The notes: a model not told the origin generated them from the sequence alone. A DNA stretch of 64,000 bases from an archaeon (GCA_020057405.1 JAGVFW010000003.1:124001-188000); one strand, 5' to 3'. Shown: positions 19,077 through 28,525, counted from the first letter of the stretch. Program-made: numbers and translations.

Positions 19077-20969
19077 CTAACGTGATTTGCTTAAGTTGTT
19101 CGTGTTACGCAGCGGGGCGAATGCCGCCCCGCCCCCGTGATAGAATTTCGAGAAGAACTCCACGTACTGGAGACGAAGGGATTGGATTCCGCTCTCGAAA
19201 AGGCCGAGGACGAGAGCCATGCCCTGGGCGACGATGAAGAGTGCGGCAAACGCTATGAAGGTCGCCAAGGCGGTTAGGAATGCGACTAGCTCAAAGCCAG
19301 CGGAAACGCTTGCCGAAAGCGTGGAGAATGCCGTGCCGACGGGAATCTGGTTGATGATTTGCGCCAGGATGACGCCGCTCATGCCAAGGGCCATGAGACG
19401 AAGGTATGACATGACGTTTGAGAGTAGGCTCGGGATTTCGACAACGGCCGGCACGCCTTCGAGGCGGTAGAGCGAGACTACCGCAATCAAGGCGATTGCG
19501 CCAAAAACTAGAGTAAGGGCAGGGTTGATGACGCCGACTTGCGTCAAAACGACGAGTACGAGGGACCACATGAGTGCGAGCCACGAGAGCTTGGCGTAGG
19601 CGTGCTTGCGGTCATGGTTCCAGTTGACGTAGACGCCGATGAGATAGCCGACGGTTAAGTGGATGACGCCGGCCGCAAGCGAGATGACCATCAGCGTGTT
19701 GACGCCCTCGGCGTTGCGCTCAAGCAGCCGCGGCAATGGCGTGCCGAAGATTGATTCGGCGCCGAAGAACTCGCCGTAGATGATGCCGAAGAAAATCGTC
19801 GAGACTGCGCTAAGGAACAGCATGCCGCCGATGTCTTTTAGGAACTCCGCCTTGGCTTTGAGACGAAGGTAGATGGCCATGATCACGGCGAGTGCGCCGT
19901 AGCCGATGTCGCCTAAAATCATGCCGAAGAAAATGGGGAAGGCGACGCCGATGAAGAGGGTCGGGTCGACTTCGCCGCTTTGCGGCAGGGAGAAGAAGCG
20001 CACGAGGAACTCGAAGCGGCGGATGAGGGGCGGGTTGGAAAGCATTGTTGGCGGCTGCTCGCGAACGCCGATGCGCTCGACCATCACCTTTTCGCCAGTT
20101 GCATCAGACATATCAGCCTGCATTTTGGCGAAGACTTTTTCGGGAACCCAGCCTTCGATGATTTCTACGAACGTTGAGCGGCCGAACTTGTTGGGCAACT
20201 CCGCCTTTTTGGCGTGCTCCTCAAGCTGAGTGCGCACGCGCGTGATTTGCTTGCCGTGCTTCGTTGCAAACTCTGCGAGGAACTCGGACTGCGTCTTTTG
20301 CTTCGCCTTGACGCTCTCGAGATCTGCCTTTGCCGCATCAAAGGCGGCCTGAAACGAGGCTGCAGTGGCTTTCGGCGCGGTCAGGCGGGTGCCGTGCTTT
20401 GCGAGTTCGCGCTCGGTGTCGCCGGCTTTTCGCGAGTCAACCGCGACTAGAGCGTAGTCGGCGTTGCCGTGCCTTAGCATTGCGGCGTCAAGGCGCAGCT
20501 TGCCTGCGGCGACGAGAAACTCTTTTGCATTGGAGGGCTTGAAGTAGAGAAGCGTTGCGCGATTGGTTGCGTCAAAGAGCTTGGGGTTAAGGGGCACTGC
20601 GGTAAACGGCTCGAGTTCGCGGGCGCGGCTTGCAAGCGACGACTGTTCCGAGCGCAGTTCTGAGAGCTTCTTTTCCGCCTCTGAAACGCCGGTGAGCTCA
20701 GCTTCGAGCTCGTGCGCTTCCTTTAGGAGGATATGGGCGGGAGCGAGTTCCTCAAAGGCGGCAGTTTCCTTGAGGCCGAGTGACTTTTCTGCTGCGCGAA
20801 GCGCGATGAGTGATTTTGAGAATTCCTCGAATGACGGCATTGGCAGGTCGGGAGTGCCCTGGCGCGAGCGCGTGATTTGGATTGCGCCGAATTCGTAGAG
20901 CGCGTCTACTGCCTTCTCCGTGCTTGACCTTGAGCACACGACGCGCACTTTCACCATTTTTTCAATCAT
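19077..20969 (-). CDS. atpI: A/V-type ATP synthase subunit I
   Basis: 630 aa, hydrophobic C-terminal half, FFGMILGDIGYGAL and MSYLRLMALGMSGVILAQIIN signatures. Confidence 0.96.
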   Translation of the reverse strand: MIEKMVKVRVVCSRSSTEKAVDALYEFGAIQITRSRQGTPDLPMPSFEEFSKSLIALRAAEKSLGLKETAAFEELAPAHILLKEAHELEAELTGVSEAEKKLSELRSEQSSLASRARELEPFTAVPLNPKLFDATNRATLLYFKPSNAKEFLVAAGKLRLDAAMLRHGNADYALVAVDSRKAGDTERELAKHGTRLTAPKATAASFQAAFDAAKADLESVKAKQKTQSEFLAEFATKHGKQITRVRTQLEEHAKKAELPNKFGRSTFVEIIEGWVPEKVFAKMQADMSDATGEKVMVERIGVREQPPTMLSNPPLIRRFEFLVRFFSLPQSGEVDPTLFIGVAFPIFFGMILGDIGYGALAVIMAIYLRLKAKAEFLKDIGGMLFLSAVSTIFFGIIYGEFFGAESIFGTPLPRLLERNAEGVNTLMVISLAAGVIHLTVGYLIGVYVNWNHDRKHAYAKLSWLALMWSLVLVVLTQVGVINPALTLVFGAIALIAVVSLYRLEGVPAVVEIPSLLSNVMSYLRLMALGMSGVILAQIINQIPVGTAFSTLSASVSAGFELVAFLTALATFIAFAALFIVAQGMALVLGLFESGIQSLRLQYVEFFSKFYHGGGAAFAPLRNTNNLSKSR

Positions 20970-21337
20970 TTGGTTTCCTCGATGAGGGTCGAAAGCATTT
21001 TTGCGCTCGTTGGCTCGACTTTGGTCATTGCGACTTTGCGCATCTTCTCGGCGTCGAGCTGCGCGCGCTCGACGATTTTCTTTGCCTCGGCAAGCGTCTT
21101 TGCCTCGGCTACCTTAAGGAGGGCGGTCTTCTCGTCAACCGCTTTCTTGCGGGCGGAGGCTATGATGTCCTGGGCTTTTGCGCGGGCTTGGGCGAGCAGC
21201 TCGGCGGCCTTGGCCTTGGCCGCTTCAATGCGCTCCTGGGCTGCCTTCTCTTCCGCCATGAGGGCTTCCATTCCCTTGCTTATGCCCTCTACTCCAGTAG
21301 AAAGCGAATGAACGTGGCCGTCGCTACTCATTTTCAA
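20966..21337 (-). CDS. atpH: A/V-type ATP synthase subunit H-like coiled-coil protein
   Basis: Alanine/lysine coiled coil ALMAEEKAAQERIEAAKAKAAELLAQARAKAQDIIASARKKA, first gene of the atp operon. Confidence 0.85.
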   Translation of the reverse strand: MKMSSDGHVHSLSTGVEGISKGMEALMAEEKAAQERIEAAKAKAAELLAQARAKAQDIIASARKKAVDEKTALLKVAEAKTLAEAKKIVERAQLDAEKMRKVAMTKVEPTSAKMLSTLIEETK

Positions 21338-21671
21338 TCACCGTACAAAATCGTATAGAGGGTGGGGCCCCCAACTGGGCCTCGCACAGCGTCGCGTGCA
21401 ACGAGGTCCTTCAAATGCCCCCAACTCCCAAAACTTTATGATAAAAAAAAAGAACAAAGGAATGTTATTGCCGCACGTATTTAAGCCATGCGGTGCCACT
21501 GCCCCTTCAAAGAAGGTCGGCGGCGGACTCGACAAAGTGTTTCGTCGCCTCTGCAGCGTCAAAGGCCATCTGGAAGATTTCCATTATCATTGACAATCAC
21601 CAATTGACCTAATAAAGTGGGAAAAGCATTTATTGGTTGCGTCTTTCGTAGTGTGGGAGGGGGGAAAGGAA

Positions 21672-22874
21672 ATGGAGGCGGCAAAGCGGCTAGACGGCAT
21701 CACTTACGCCATTCGCGACGTCATCGCGGCATCCCAGGAGCTCGAGAAGCAGGGCCGCACCATACTCAAACTCAACATAGGGGACCCCAACGCCTACGAC
21801 TTTGACACGCCCGACTACGTGAAAAAGGCGCTCCATGAGGCAATCGAGAGCAAGCTCAACGGCTATGCCGACTCGCAGGGCTTCCTGCGCCTGAGGCAAG
21901 CGATTGTGGCGCAGAACCATAGGCGCGGCTTTGACTCAACTACTGAAAACGTAGTTGTCTCAAGCGGGCTTTCGGAGGCAGTGAACTTCACTTACGCCAG
22001 CCTGCTTAACCCCGGCGACGAAGTCATGTCGCCTTCACCCACCTACCCGCAGTACGAGGCGCTGGCTAAATTCTATGGCGCGAAGAACACCTACTACGAG
22101 CTAGTCGAGGAAAACGGGTTTCTGCCCGACGTTGACGACTTAAGGAAGCACGTCACGGCCAAGACGAAGGCGATTGTCTTAATCAATCCAAACAATCCGA
22201 CTGGCAGCCTCTTGCCTGAAAAGGAAGTCAGGAAACTGCTTGACTTTGCGGGCGAGCACGGACTCGTCGTGATGGCGGACGAGATTTACAGCGAAATGGT
22301 CTTCGACGAAACTGCCGTTGCCGCAGCATCGCTTTCAAAAGACGTGCCCATTATTGCGATGAACGGCCTGTCGAAAAACTTTTTGGCACCCGGATGGCGC
22401 ATGGGCTGGGTGACGTTCTGCAACTTTCCGGACGACAACGTGAAAAAGGCGTTCATCCAGTTGTGCCGCCTGAGGCTAAGCGCGTCATACCCGGTAGAGT
22501 ATGCTTCGGCTGTTGCGCTTGAGAACACTGGCGAGTACGAGCCTGCGAAGAGACAGATGCTTGAGAAACTTCGCCGCCGGCGCGACTTGGCATTCAAGAG
22601 GCTAAATGAGATTCCGGGCATTTCGTGCGTGAAGCCGGGCGGCGCGTTCTACGCGTTTCCGCAAATCCACGACGAAAAGAACGTCTTTGCGGATGACAAG
22701 CAGTTTGTCTACGATTTGCTTGCCGAGCACGGAGTGCTGACGGTTTTTGGAAGCGGGTTTGCGGAAAAGCCGGGCAGCAAGCACTTCCGCATCGTCTTTC
22801 TACCGCCCGAAGAGACTCTTGAAAAGGCATTCGGCGAGATAGAAAAGTTCATGAGAAAAAGGGGGTTTGCATAA
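21672..22874 (+). CDS. PLP-dependent class I/II aminotransferase (alanine/aspartate aminotransferase-like)
   Basis: ILKLNIGDPNAYDFDTP, NPNNPTGSLLPEKEV, ADEIYSEMVFD, MNGLSKNFLAPGWRMGW (PLP lysine). Confidence 0.95.
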   Translation: MEAAKRLDGITYAIRDVIAASQELEKQGRTILKLNIGDPNAYDFDTPDYVKKALHEAIESKLNGYADSQGFLRLRQAIVAQNHRRGFDSTTENVVVSSGLSEAVNFTYASLLNPGDEVMSPSPTYPQYEALAKFYGAKNTYYELVEENGFLPDVDDLRKHVTAKTKAIVLINPNNPTGSLLPEKEVRKLLDFAGEHGLVVMADEIYSEMVFDETAVAAASLSKDVPIIAMNGLSKNFLAPGWRMGWVTFCNFPDDNVKKAFIQLCRLRLSASYPVEYASAVALENTGEYEPAKRQMLEKLRRRRDLAFKRLNEIPGISCVKPGGAFYAFPQIHDEKNVFADDKQFVYDLLAEHGVLTVFGSGFAEKPGSKHFRIVFLPPEETLEKAFGEIEKFMRKRGFA

Positions 22875-23076
22875 ACCCGGTTGGAAAATATTCGGTAGTG
22901 GCGATTGCAACAAAGCCGGCGCTAATGCCGCATTAGCCCGTTTTCATTACATATACAATTATAGTGCGAAATTCCGACAAAGTAATAAATAGCGGCGTGC
23001 GGTAAAGGGTATTCGCTGATTTTTTGCCGGCTTTATTCGGCTAGCTTCGTTTCATTTAATTTGGGGTGGGGTTTGG

Positions 23077-25047
23077 ATGGTTCTTTTGGCTGCAACGCAG
23101 ATCGCTTTTGCCGTAGGCGTGTTCGTACTCTTATTCGCCGCTTATCTTGTCTGGAGCATCCTTCGGTTGCCTGCTGGCAGCGCCAAAATGCAGGAAATCG
23201 CCGCCGCAATCCGCGAGGGTGCCGGCGCCTATCTCATGCGCCAGTACACCACGCTCATCCCGTTCGTCATCGTCCTTGCGGGGCTCATTTGGTTTCTCGT
23301 CGGCAGCCCGACGGCAATCGCTTTTGTCGGGGGCGTAATCTGCAGCACACTTGCAGGCTACATCGGCATGACAATCAGCGTGCGCGCCAATGTACGGACC
23401 GCGCAGGCGGCCTTTGGAGGCATCGGACCCGCGCTTAAGACCGCAAGCCGCGGGGGCGCTGTCACCGGCATGGCACTCACGGGCCTTGGCCTCATTGGCG
23501 TTTCAACGGTTTACTACTTCACCCAAGACTTGGGCGCGCTTGTGGGCTTCGGCTTTGGCGCGTCGCTTATTTCGCTTTTCGCCCGCGTTGGCGGGGGCAT
23601 TTACACCAAAGCCGCTGATGTCGGCGCTGACCTCGTCGGCAAGTTGGAGAAGGGAATTCCCGAGGACGATCCCAGAAACCCGGCAGTAATTGCTGATAAC
23701 GTGGGCGACAACGTCGGGGATTGCGCGGGCATGGCTGCTGACCTCTTCGAGTCCTACGTCGTCACCGTCATCGCCGCAATGCTGCTTGGCGCTGCAATCT
23801 CGCCTTGGCTGGTTGCACTGCCGTTAGTCATTGCTGCAATCGGGGCGCTCGCGGGCATGTTCGGCGTGTTCTTCATAACGCTAAAGCATGGCACGAATGT
23901 GATGGGCGCACTTTACAAGGGCGTTTACGCAACTGCGGCTTTTGCCCTGGTCGGCCTGTGGTCGATTCCGATGGGGCTCGAGCTTTACCTCGCCTCGGCG
24001 GTTGGCGTCTTGGCGACTGTTGCAATATTCTACATCACCGAGTATTACACTGGAAAGCAGTTTGCGCCAGTTCAGGAAATCGCTTCGGCCTCGAAAACGG
24101 GCGCCGCGACGAACCTTATTGCAGGACTTGCAGTCGGCCTTGAGAGCACTGCCCTGCCGCTGCTCTTGATTGTTGCCGCAATCGCGATTTCATTCAAGCT
24201 CGGCGGCGTCTACGGCATTGCGGTTGCCGCGGCGTCAATGCTTTCGCTTACGGGTATCGTCATCACACTTGACGCCTACGGCCCGATTACCGACAACGCC
24301 GGCGGCATTGCCCAAATGAGCAAGGCGCCAGAAAAGGTGAGGAAGGTAACCGACGCGCTTGACTCGGTTGGCAACACGACGAAGGCGACGACGAAGGGCT
24401 TTGCAATTGCAGGAGCGGCCTTGGGCGCGCTCGCGCTGTTTGCGGCCTTTGCCGAGGCAACGCACCTTACGACAGTCAACCTGCTTTCGCCCGCAGTTGT
24501 CATCGGATTGTTCATTGGCGCGGCGCTTCCGTTTGTCTTCAGCTCGTTTATCATGCGCGCTGTTGGCAGGGCGGCTTTCGAGATTGTCGAGGAAGTGCGC
24601 AGGCAGTTCCGCGAGATTAAGGGAATCATGAAAGGGACTGCAAAGCCCGACTACGCAAAGGCGGTTGACATCAGCACTCGCGCGGCACTGCGCGAACTCA
24701 TGGTGCCCGGAGCGCTCGCGGTCGTCACCCCGCTGCTTGTCGGCCTTCTCTTTGGCGCTCAAGCGCTTGCGGGCCTTCTTGCGGGCTCGATTGCAACCGG
24801 ATTTCTCATGGCGCTATTCATGAGCACCTCAGGCGGCGCCTGGGACAATGCCAAGAAGCTAATTGAGGACGGCAAATGGGGCGGGAAAGGCAGCGATGCG
24901 CACAAGGCCGCGGTTGTCGGAGACACTGTCGGCGACCCGTTCAAGGACAGCGCGGGCCCGTCGCTAAACGCGCTTATCAAGGTGCTCAACACCGTATCAC
25001 TCGTGTTCGCAAGCGCGGTGCTTGTCTACGCACTAAATCTTTTGTAG
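23077..25047 (+). CDS. hppA: Membrane-bound (ion-pumping) pyrophosphatase
   Basis: GGGIYTKAADVGADLVGKLEKGIPEDDPRNPAVIADNVGDNVGDCAGMAADLFESY; VGDTVGDPFKDSAGPSLN. Confidence 0.98.
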   Translation: MVLLAATQIAFAVGVFVLLFAAYLVWSILRLPAGSAKMQEIAAAIREGAGAYLMRQYTTLIPFVIVLAGLIWFLVGSPTAIAFVGGVICSTLAGYIGMTISVRANVRTAQAAFGGIGPALKTASRGGAVTGMALTGLGLIGVSTVYYFTQDLGALVGFGFGASLISLFARVGGGIYTKAADVGADLVGKLEKGIPEDDPRNPAVIADNVGDNVGDCAGMAADLFESYVVTVIAAMLLGAAISPWLVALPLVIAAIGALAGMFGVFFITLKHGTNVMGALYKGVYATAAFALVGLWSIPMGLELYLASAVGVLATVAIFYITEYYTGKQFAPVQEIASASKTGAATNLIAGLAVGLESTALPLLLIVAAIAISFKLGGVYGIAVAAASMLSLTGIVITLDAYGPITDNAGGIAQMSKAPEKVRKVTDALDSVGNTTKATTKGFAIAGAALGALALFAAFAEATHLTTVNLLSPAVVIGLFIGAALPFVFSSFIMRAVGRAAFEIVEEVRRQFREIKGIMKGTAKPDYAKAVDISTRAALRELMVPGALAVVTPLLVGLLFGAQALAGLLAGSIATGFLMALFMSTSGGAWDNAKKLIEDGKWGGKGSDAHKAAVVGDTVGDPFKDSAGPSLNALIKVLNTVSLVFASAVLVYALNLL

Positions 25048-25057
25048 GTGGAAACAA

Positions 25058-25654
25058 ATGGCTGGCAAGAACTCGAACGGAATGTTTGGTGGCATCAGCA
25101 AGACCTGGTTGGCAGTAGGTGGTGTTGCGCTAATAGTCATCATCGGCGTGCTTTGGTGGATGGGCACTTACAACGCGCTTGTTGCTAAAGACGAGGGCGT
25201 GGCGGGCCAGTGGGGCAATGTCCAGGCATCCTACCAACGCAGGTTTGACTTGATTCCTAACCTCGTTAACACGGCGAAGGGCATCATGAATGCCGAAGTT
25301 GCCTTGTTCGAGGAGTTTGCCAAGGCGCGGCAGGCGTACGCGGCTGCAGGCAGCGTGAACGACCAAGTCAAGGCTACAAACCAGCTGGAATCGACGATTT
25401 CGAAGTTCCTTTTCGTGTCGGAAAATTATCCCGAACTCAAATCGCAAGAGAACTTCCTTGAGCTGCAAGCCGAACTTGCGGGAACTGAAAACCGCATCAG
25501 CGTAGAGCGCATGCGCTTCAATGACGCCGTCAGGGACTACAATGCCTTCAAGCGCAGCTTCCCGGCGAACTTCATTGCAGGCGGCTTCCCCGACTACGAG
25601 TACTTCGAGTCAAAGGCGGGCGCTGACTCGGCACCGACCGTGACCTTCCCATGA
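25058..25654 (+). CDS. LemA family protein
   Basis: N-terminal TM, YNALVAKDEGVAGQWGNVQASYQRRFDLIPNLVNTAKGI, RMRFNDAVRDYNAFKRSFPANFIA. Confidence 0.95.
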   Translation: MAGKNSNGMFGGISKTWLAVGGVALIVIIGVLWWMGTYNALVAKDEGVAGQWGNVQASYQRRFDLIPNLVNTAKGIMNAEVALFEEFAKARQAYAAAGSVNDQVKATNQLESTISKFLFVSENYPELKSQENFLELQAELAGTENRISVERMRFNDAVRDYNAFKRSFPANFIAGGFPDYEYFESKAGADSAPTVTFP

Positions 25655-26586
25655 AAACGGCCATAGCGGCTGTTTTCCTCCTTCTTCTTTTCTCCTTCTC
25701 CTTAGCGGAGTCAGTAGACTCGCTCGCCCCAACTGGTTTTGTCAACGACTTTGCGGGCGTACTCTTGCCCAACGAAAGCGCAGCGCTTGAGCAAAAGCTT
25801 TCCGAATACGAGAAGAACTCGTCGAATGAAGTTACAGTTGTCATTGTCAACAACATGGGTGGCGACTACGTCGAGCACTATGCCGTGACTCTCTTCGAGA
25901 AGTGGGGCATTGGGAAAGAGAAGCAGGACAATGGCGTGCTCTTGCTCTTCTCCATGGAAGAGAGGGAAGTGCGCTTCGAGGTCGGCTATGGCCTTGAAGG
26001 GATGGTGACTGACGGGCGGGCCAAGCGCATCATCGAAGCACGCGTAGTGCCTAACTTCAAAAACGGCGGCTATTACACCGGCATTGATTCCGCTGTTGAC
26101 CAAGTGATTTATTTTGCCGGAGGTGGTGAGGAGCAAATTACTCCGTTGCCAGCGTGGCAGAGCGCTATCGTGGGCGCCTGGATTTTGCTTTTGCCTTTTG
26201 CTTTCGTCGGAATTTTCGCCGGCATTGCCGCGCTTGCCTACATAGGCCACAAGAACAAGGGCAAGCTACCGACACGGGGCTCGCGAATCTCGGCAGCAAT
26301 AGCGGCCCTCGGAGGCAACTTGCTCATCGTCCCGATGCTGGCGATTCTGCTTTTTGAAGTGAGCTTCATCCTCTCGATACTGCTTGCGGTTGCAAGCCTC
26401 ATTTCAATCTACCTCGCGTGGAAGTGGGGCGGCGCTGGCGTCAAGGGCGGCTCAAGCGGAGGCGGCTATTGGGGCGGTGGCTTTGGCGGAATGGGCGGCG
26501 GATTCGGCGGCGGTTCTTCCAGCGGAGGCTTTGGCGGGTTCGGCGGCGGCATGAGTGGCGGTGGCGGCGCCGGCGGAAGATGGTAG
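25651..26586 (+). CDS. TPM-domain (YgcG-like) membrane protein with Gly-rich C-terminus
   Basis: Signal peptide, TGFVNDFAGVLLPNESAALEQKL, VRFEVGYGLEGMVTDGRAKRIIE, C-terminal GGGYWGGGFGGMGGGFGGGSSSGGFGG. Confidence 0.93.
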   Translation: MKTAIAAVFLLLLFSFSLAESVDSLAPTGFVNDFAGVLLPNESAALEQKLSEYEKNSSNEVTVVIVNNMGGDYVEHYAVTLFEKWGIGKEKQDNGVLLLFSMEEREVRFEVGYGLEGMVTDGRAKRIIEARVVPNFKNGGYYTGIDSAVDQVIYFAGGGEEQITPLPAWQSAIVGAWILLLPFAFVGIFAGIAALAYIGHKNKGKLPTRGSRISAAIAALGGNLLIVPMLAILLFEVSFILSILLAVASLISIYLAWKWGGAGVKGGSSGGGYWGGGFGGMGGGFGGGSSSGGFGGFGGGMSGGGGAGGRW

Positions 26587-26587
26587 T

Positions 26588-26839
26588 TCAGTATTCCCTA
26601 TAGACTTCGTCGCGCTTGCCGACTCGCACGAAAATTACGGTGCTTCCTTCTACGCGGTAAATAATACGATAGTGCAGAAAACGCTCGCTGTGGAAAAGCA
26701 GCTTTCCGTGCAGATGCTTTCCAAGAAAAGGGCGTTCCAGAATCCTCTTGATGCGTTTTGCTACAACTTCCTTGACCGAACCGTCAAGCTTTGCTGCCGT
26801 TCCTTTGAATTCATCGGTGTAGAACGGTTCAAACTGCAC
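26588..26839 (-). CDS. RelE/ParE-family toxin-like protein
   Basis: EFKGTAAKLDGSVKEVVAKRIKRILERPFLGKHLHGKL...HYRIIYRVEGSTVIFVRVGKRDEVYREY. Confidence 0.82.
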   Translation of the reverse strand: MQFEPFYTDEFKGTAAKLDGSVKEVVAKRIKRILERPFLGKHLHGKLLFHSERFLHYRIIYRVEGSTVIFVRVGKRDEVYREY

Positions 26840-26937
26840 GTGAGCTCACCACAAAACTATCGAAGACTATAGCACCAATCCTTTCGCCAGTGGCTTGCCG
26901 GATGGTTTTTATAGTAGTTATTAGCATAGTTTTAGTT

Positions 26938-27195
26938 ATGAATATGAACATCAAGCTCATCGGTATTCCGGAACGCATCATCGAGGGCGCAATTCACGAG
27001 GGTCTGGCAAAGACTAAGACTGACGCGATTACACTTGGCCTCCTTGAGCTTGACCACAAGTACAAGCTTCTTGAAAAGCTCGAGGATGAAGAAGACATTC
27101 GCGAGGCCGACAGGATAATGGCGGAAGTGAAAAGCGGCAAGCAGAAACTCCATTCCCAAAAAGAATTCGAGAAGCAGACTGGAATCAAGTTGTGA
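26938..27195 (+). CDS. Antitoxin-like (RelB-type) small protein
   Basis: MNMNIKLIGIPERIIEGAIHEGLAKTKTDAITLGLLELDHKY... looks like a ribbon-helix-helix archaeal antitoxin N-terminus with charged C-terminus. Confidence 0.65.
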   Translation: MNMNIKLIGIPERIIEGAIHEGLAKTKTDAITLGLLELDHKYKLLEKLEDEEDIREADRIMAEVKSGKQKLHSQKEFEKQTGIKL

Positions 27196-27245
27196 GCTTT
27201 GGCGCAAACAACCGATGCGGGCGATAGGCTCCCAAACGCAAGGGG

Positions 27246-27252
27246 TTATAAA
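27246..27252 (+). promoter_or_regulatory. Possible TATA element upstream of the rpoE operon
   Basis: TTATAAA in the intergenic region ~80 nt upstream of rpoE; motif match only. Confidence 0.3.
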
Positions 27253-27330
27253 CCTCTTGGAGGCGTAATTACTTTTGCTCTTTATTTTCTTTAGCTTTGG
27301 CTTGGGATAGGGAAAACGAGGTAAAACAAG

Positions 27331-27873
27331 ATGTACGAACTTGCAAAATTCGTTGAGAGTGTGCGCATTCCGCCCGCTCTCTTTGGGAAGAAGATGAATG
27401 ACGCTGCACTGCAGATGCTGCGCGAGCAGTACGAGCGGACGGTGCAAAAAGAGTTCGGCGTAATCGTGAGCCTGCACAACGCCAAGATTTCGGGCAAGGG
27501 CCGCATCATCCCGGGCGACGGCGCGGCTTATTTTGACGTCGAGTTCGACGCGGTTGTCTACAATCCTAAAGTGAACGAGATTATCATCGGCGAAGTGAGC
27601 GAGATTGTCGAGTTCGGCGCGTTTGTCCGCCTCGGACCCATTGACGGCCTGGTGCACGTTTCGCAGGTTGCAGATGACTTCTTCACTTACGACAAGAAGA
27701 AGCTCATTCTAGTCGGGCGCAAGAGCAAGGCGACGGTGAAGAAGGGCGACGTCGTGAAAGCCAAGATTGCGACGGTTAGCATGAAGGACAACATTCCTAA
27801 CTCTAAGATTGCGCTTACGATGAGGCCCATTGGTTTGGGCAGGGAAAAGGGAGCGGCTGTAGTAAATGTCTGA
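27331..27873 (+). CDS. rpoE: DNA-directed RNA polymerase subunit E' (Rpo7)
   Basis: MYELAKFVESVRIPP, S1-like GEVSEIVEFGAFVRLGPIDGLVHVSQVADDFF. Confidence 0.96.
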   Translation: MYELAKFVESVRIPPALFGKKMNDAALQMLREQYERTVQKEFGVIVSLHNAKISGKGRIIPGDGAAYFDVEFDAVVYNPKVNEIIIGEVSEIVEFGAFVRLGPIDGLVHVSQVADDFFTYDKKKLILVGRKSKATVKKGDVVKAKIATVSMKDNIPNSKIALTMRPIGLGREKGAAVVNV

Positions 27874-28048
27874 GAAAGCGTGCCGCACTTGCCGGCTCAT
27901 AGTCAGTGGCGACGTGTGCCCCACCTGCAAGGATTCGGAACTTACGAAAGCCTACGAGGGCTTCATTTTAGTGATTAACCCGGAGAGCGAGGTCGGCAAC
28001 GCGATTGCCGCCAAGACCCCCGGAAAGTACGCGCTCAAAATAAAGTGA
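27866..28048 (+). CDS. spt4: Transcription elongation factor Spt4 (RpoE'')
   Basis: MSEKACRTCRLIVSGDVCPTCKDSELTKAYEGFILVINPE; two CxxC; overlaps rpoE stop. Confidence 0.95.
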   Translation: MSEKACRTCRLIVSGDVCPTCKDSELTKAYEGFILVINPESEVGNAIAAKTPGKYALKIK

Positions 28049-28061
28049 GAGAAGTGATAAG

Positions 28062-28358
28062 ATGAAGATTGAACTTGTTTCGGAAAAGGACAACCCCTTG
28101 CTTGAACGCAAGGAAGTCGTCGTGAAAGTCAGCGACTACGGCGCAACGCCATCGCGCACCGACTTGCTCGAGGAACTGCCCAAAATCCTCAAGGGAGCGA
28201 ACAAGGAAGGCGTCTACATTGAGAAGGTCGACCAGCACTACGGCCGCAAGCAGACTCTCGTCATGGCACACGTTTACGCCAGCAGGGAATCGCTTGAGAA
28301 GCACATCCACAAGAAGCTTTTGCGCACGAGCGGCAAGAAGAAGGCCGCTGCTGCATAA
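28062..28358 (+). CDS. rps24e: 30S ribosomal protein S24e
   Basis: NPLLERKEVVVKVSDYGATPSRTDLLEELPKIL...VYIEKVDQHYGRKQTLVMAHVYAS. Confidence 0.94.
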   Translation: MKIELVSEKDNPLLERKEVVVKVSDYGATPSRTDLLEELPKILKGANKEGVYIEKVDQHYGRKQTLVMAHVYASRESLEKHIHKKLLRTSGKKKAAAA

Positions 28359-28369
28359 GGTGAAGTAAC

Positions 28370-28519
28370 ATGGCTGAGAAACCGAAGACCAAATCCTTTA
28401 AGGCTTATACTGGTGGCAAGTACTGCCCCAAGTGCGGGCCCGGCACCAAGCTCGGAGTGCACAACAACCGCTTTGCCTGCGGAAAGTGCCGCTACACCGA
28501 GATGGCAGACAAGGCGTGA
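28370..28519 (+). CDS. rps27ae: 30S ribosomal protein S27ae
   Basis: Manual translation MAEKPKTKSFKAYTGGKYCPKCGPGTKLGVHNNRFACGKCRYTEMADKA (49 aa, zinc CxxC pairs). Below the ORF-track length cutoff. Confidence 0.94.
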   Translation: MAEKPKTKSFKAYTGGKYCPKCGPGTKLGVHNNRFACGKCRYTEMADKA

Positions 28520-28525
28520 GTCTAA

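Noticed and set aside
21338-21593. 74-aa minus and 65-aa plus ORFs in the atp leader
   Set aside because: Low-complexity, no recognisable domain, likely non-coding intergenic region.
24235-24762. 175-aa minus-strand ORF
   Set aside because: Antisense to hppA, whose signature motifs are conserved on the plus strand.
26555-26872. 105-aa plus-strand ORF
   Set aside because: Antisense to the RelE-like gene and overlaps the TPM gene end; RelE-like reading is better supported.
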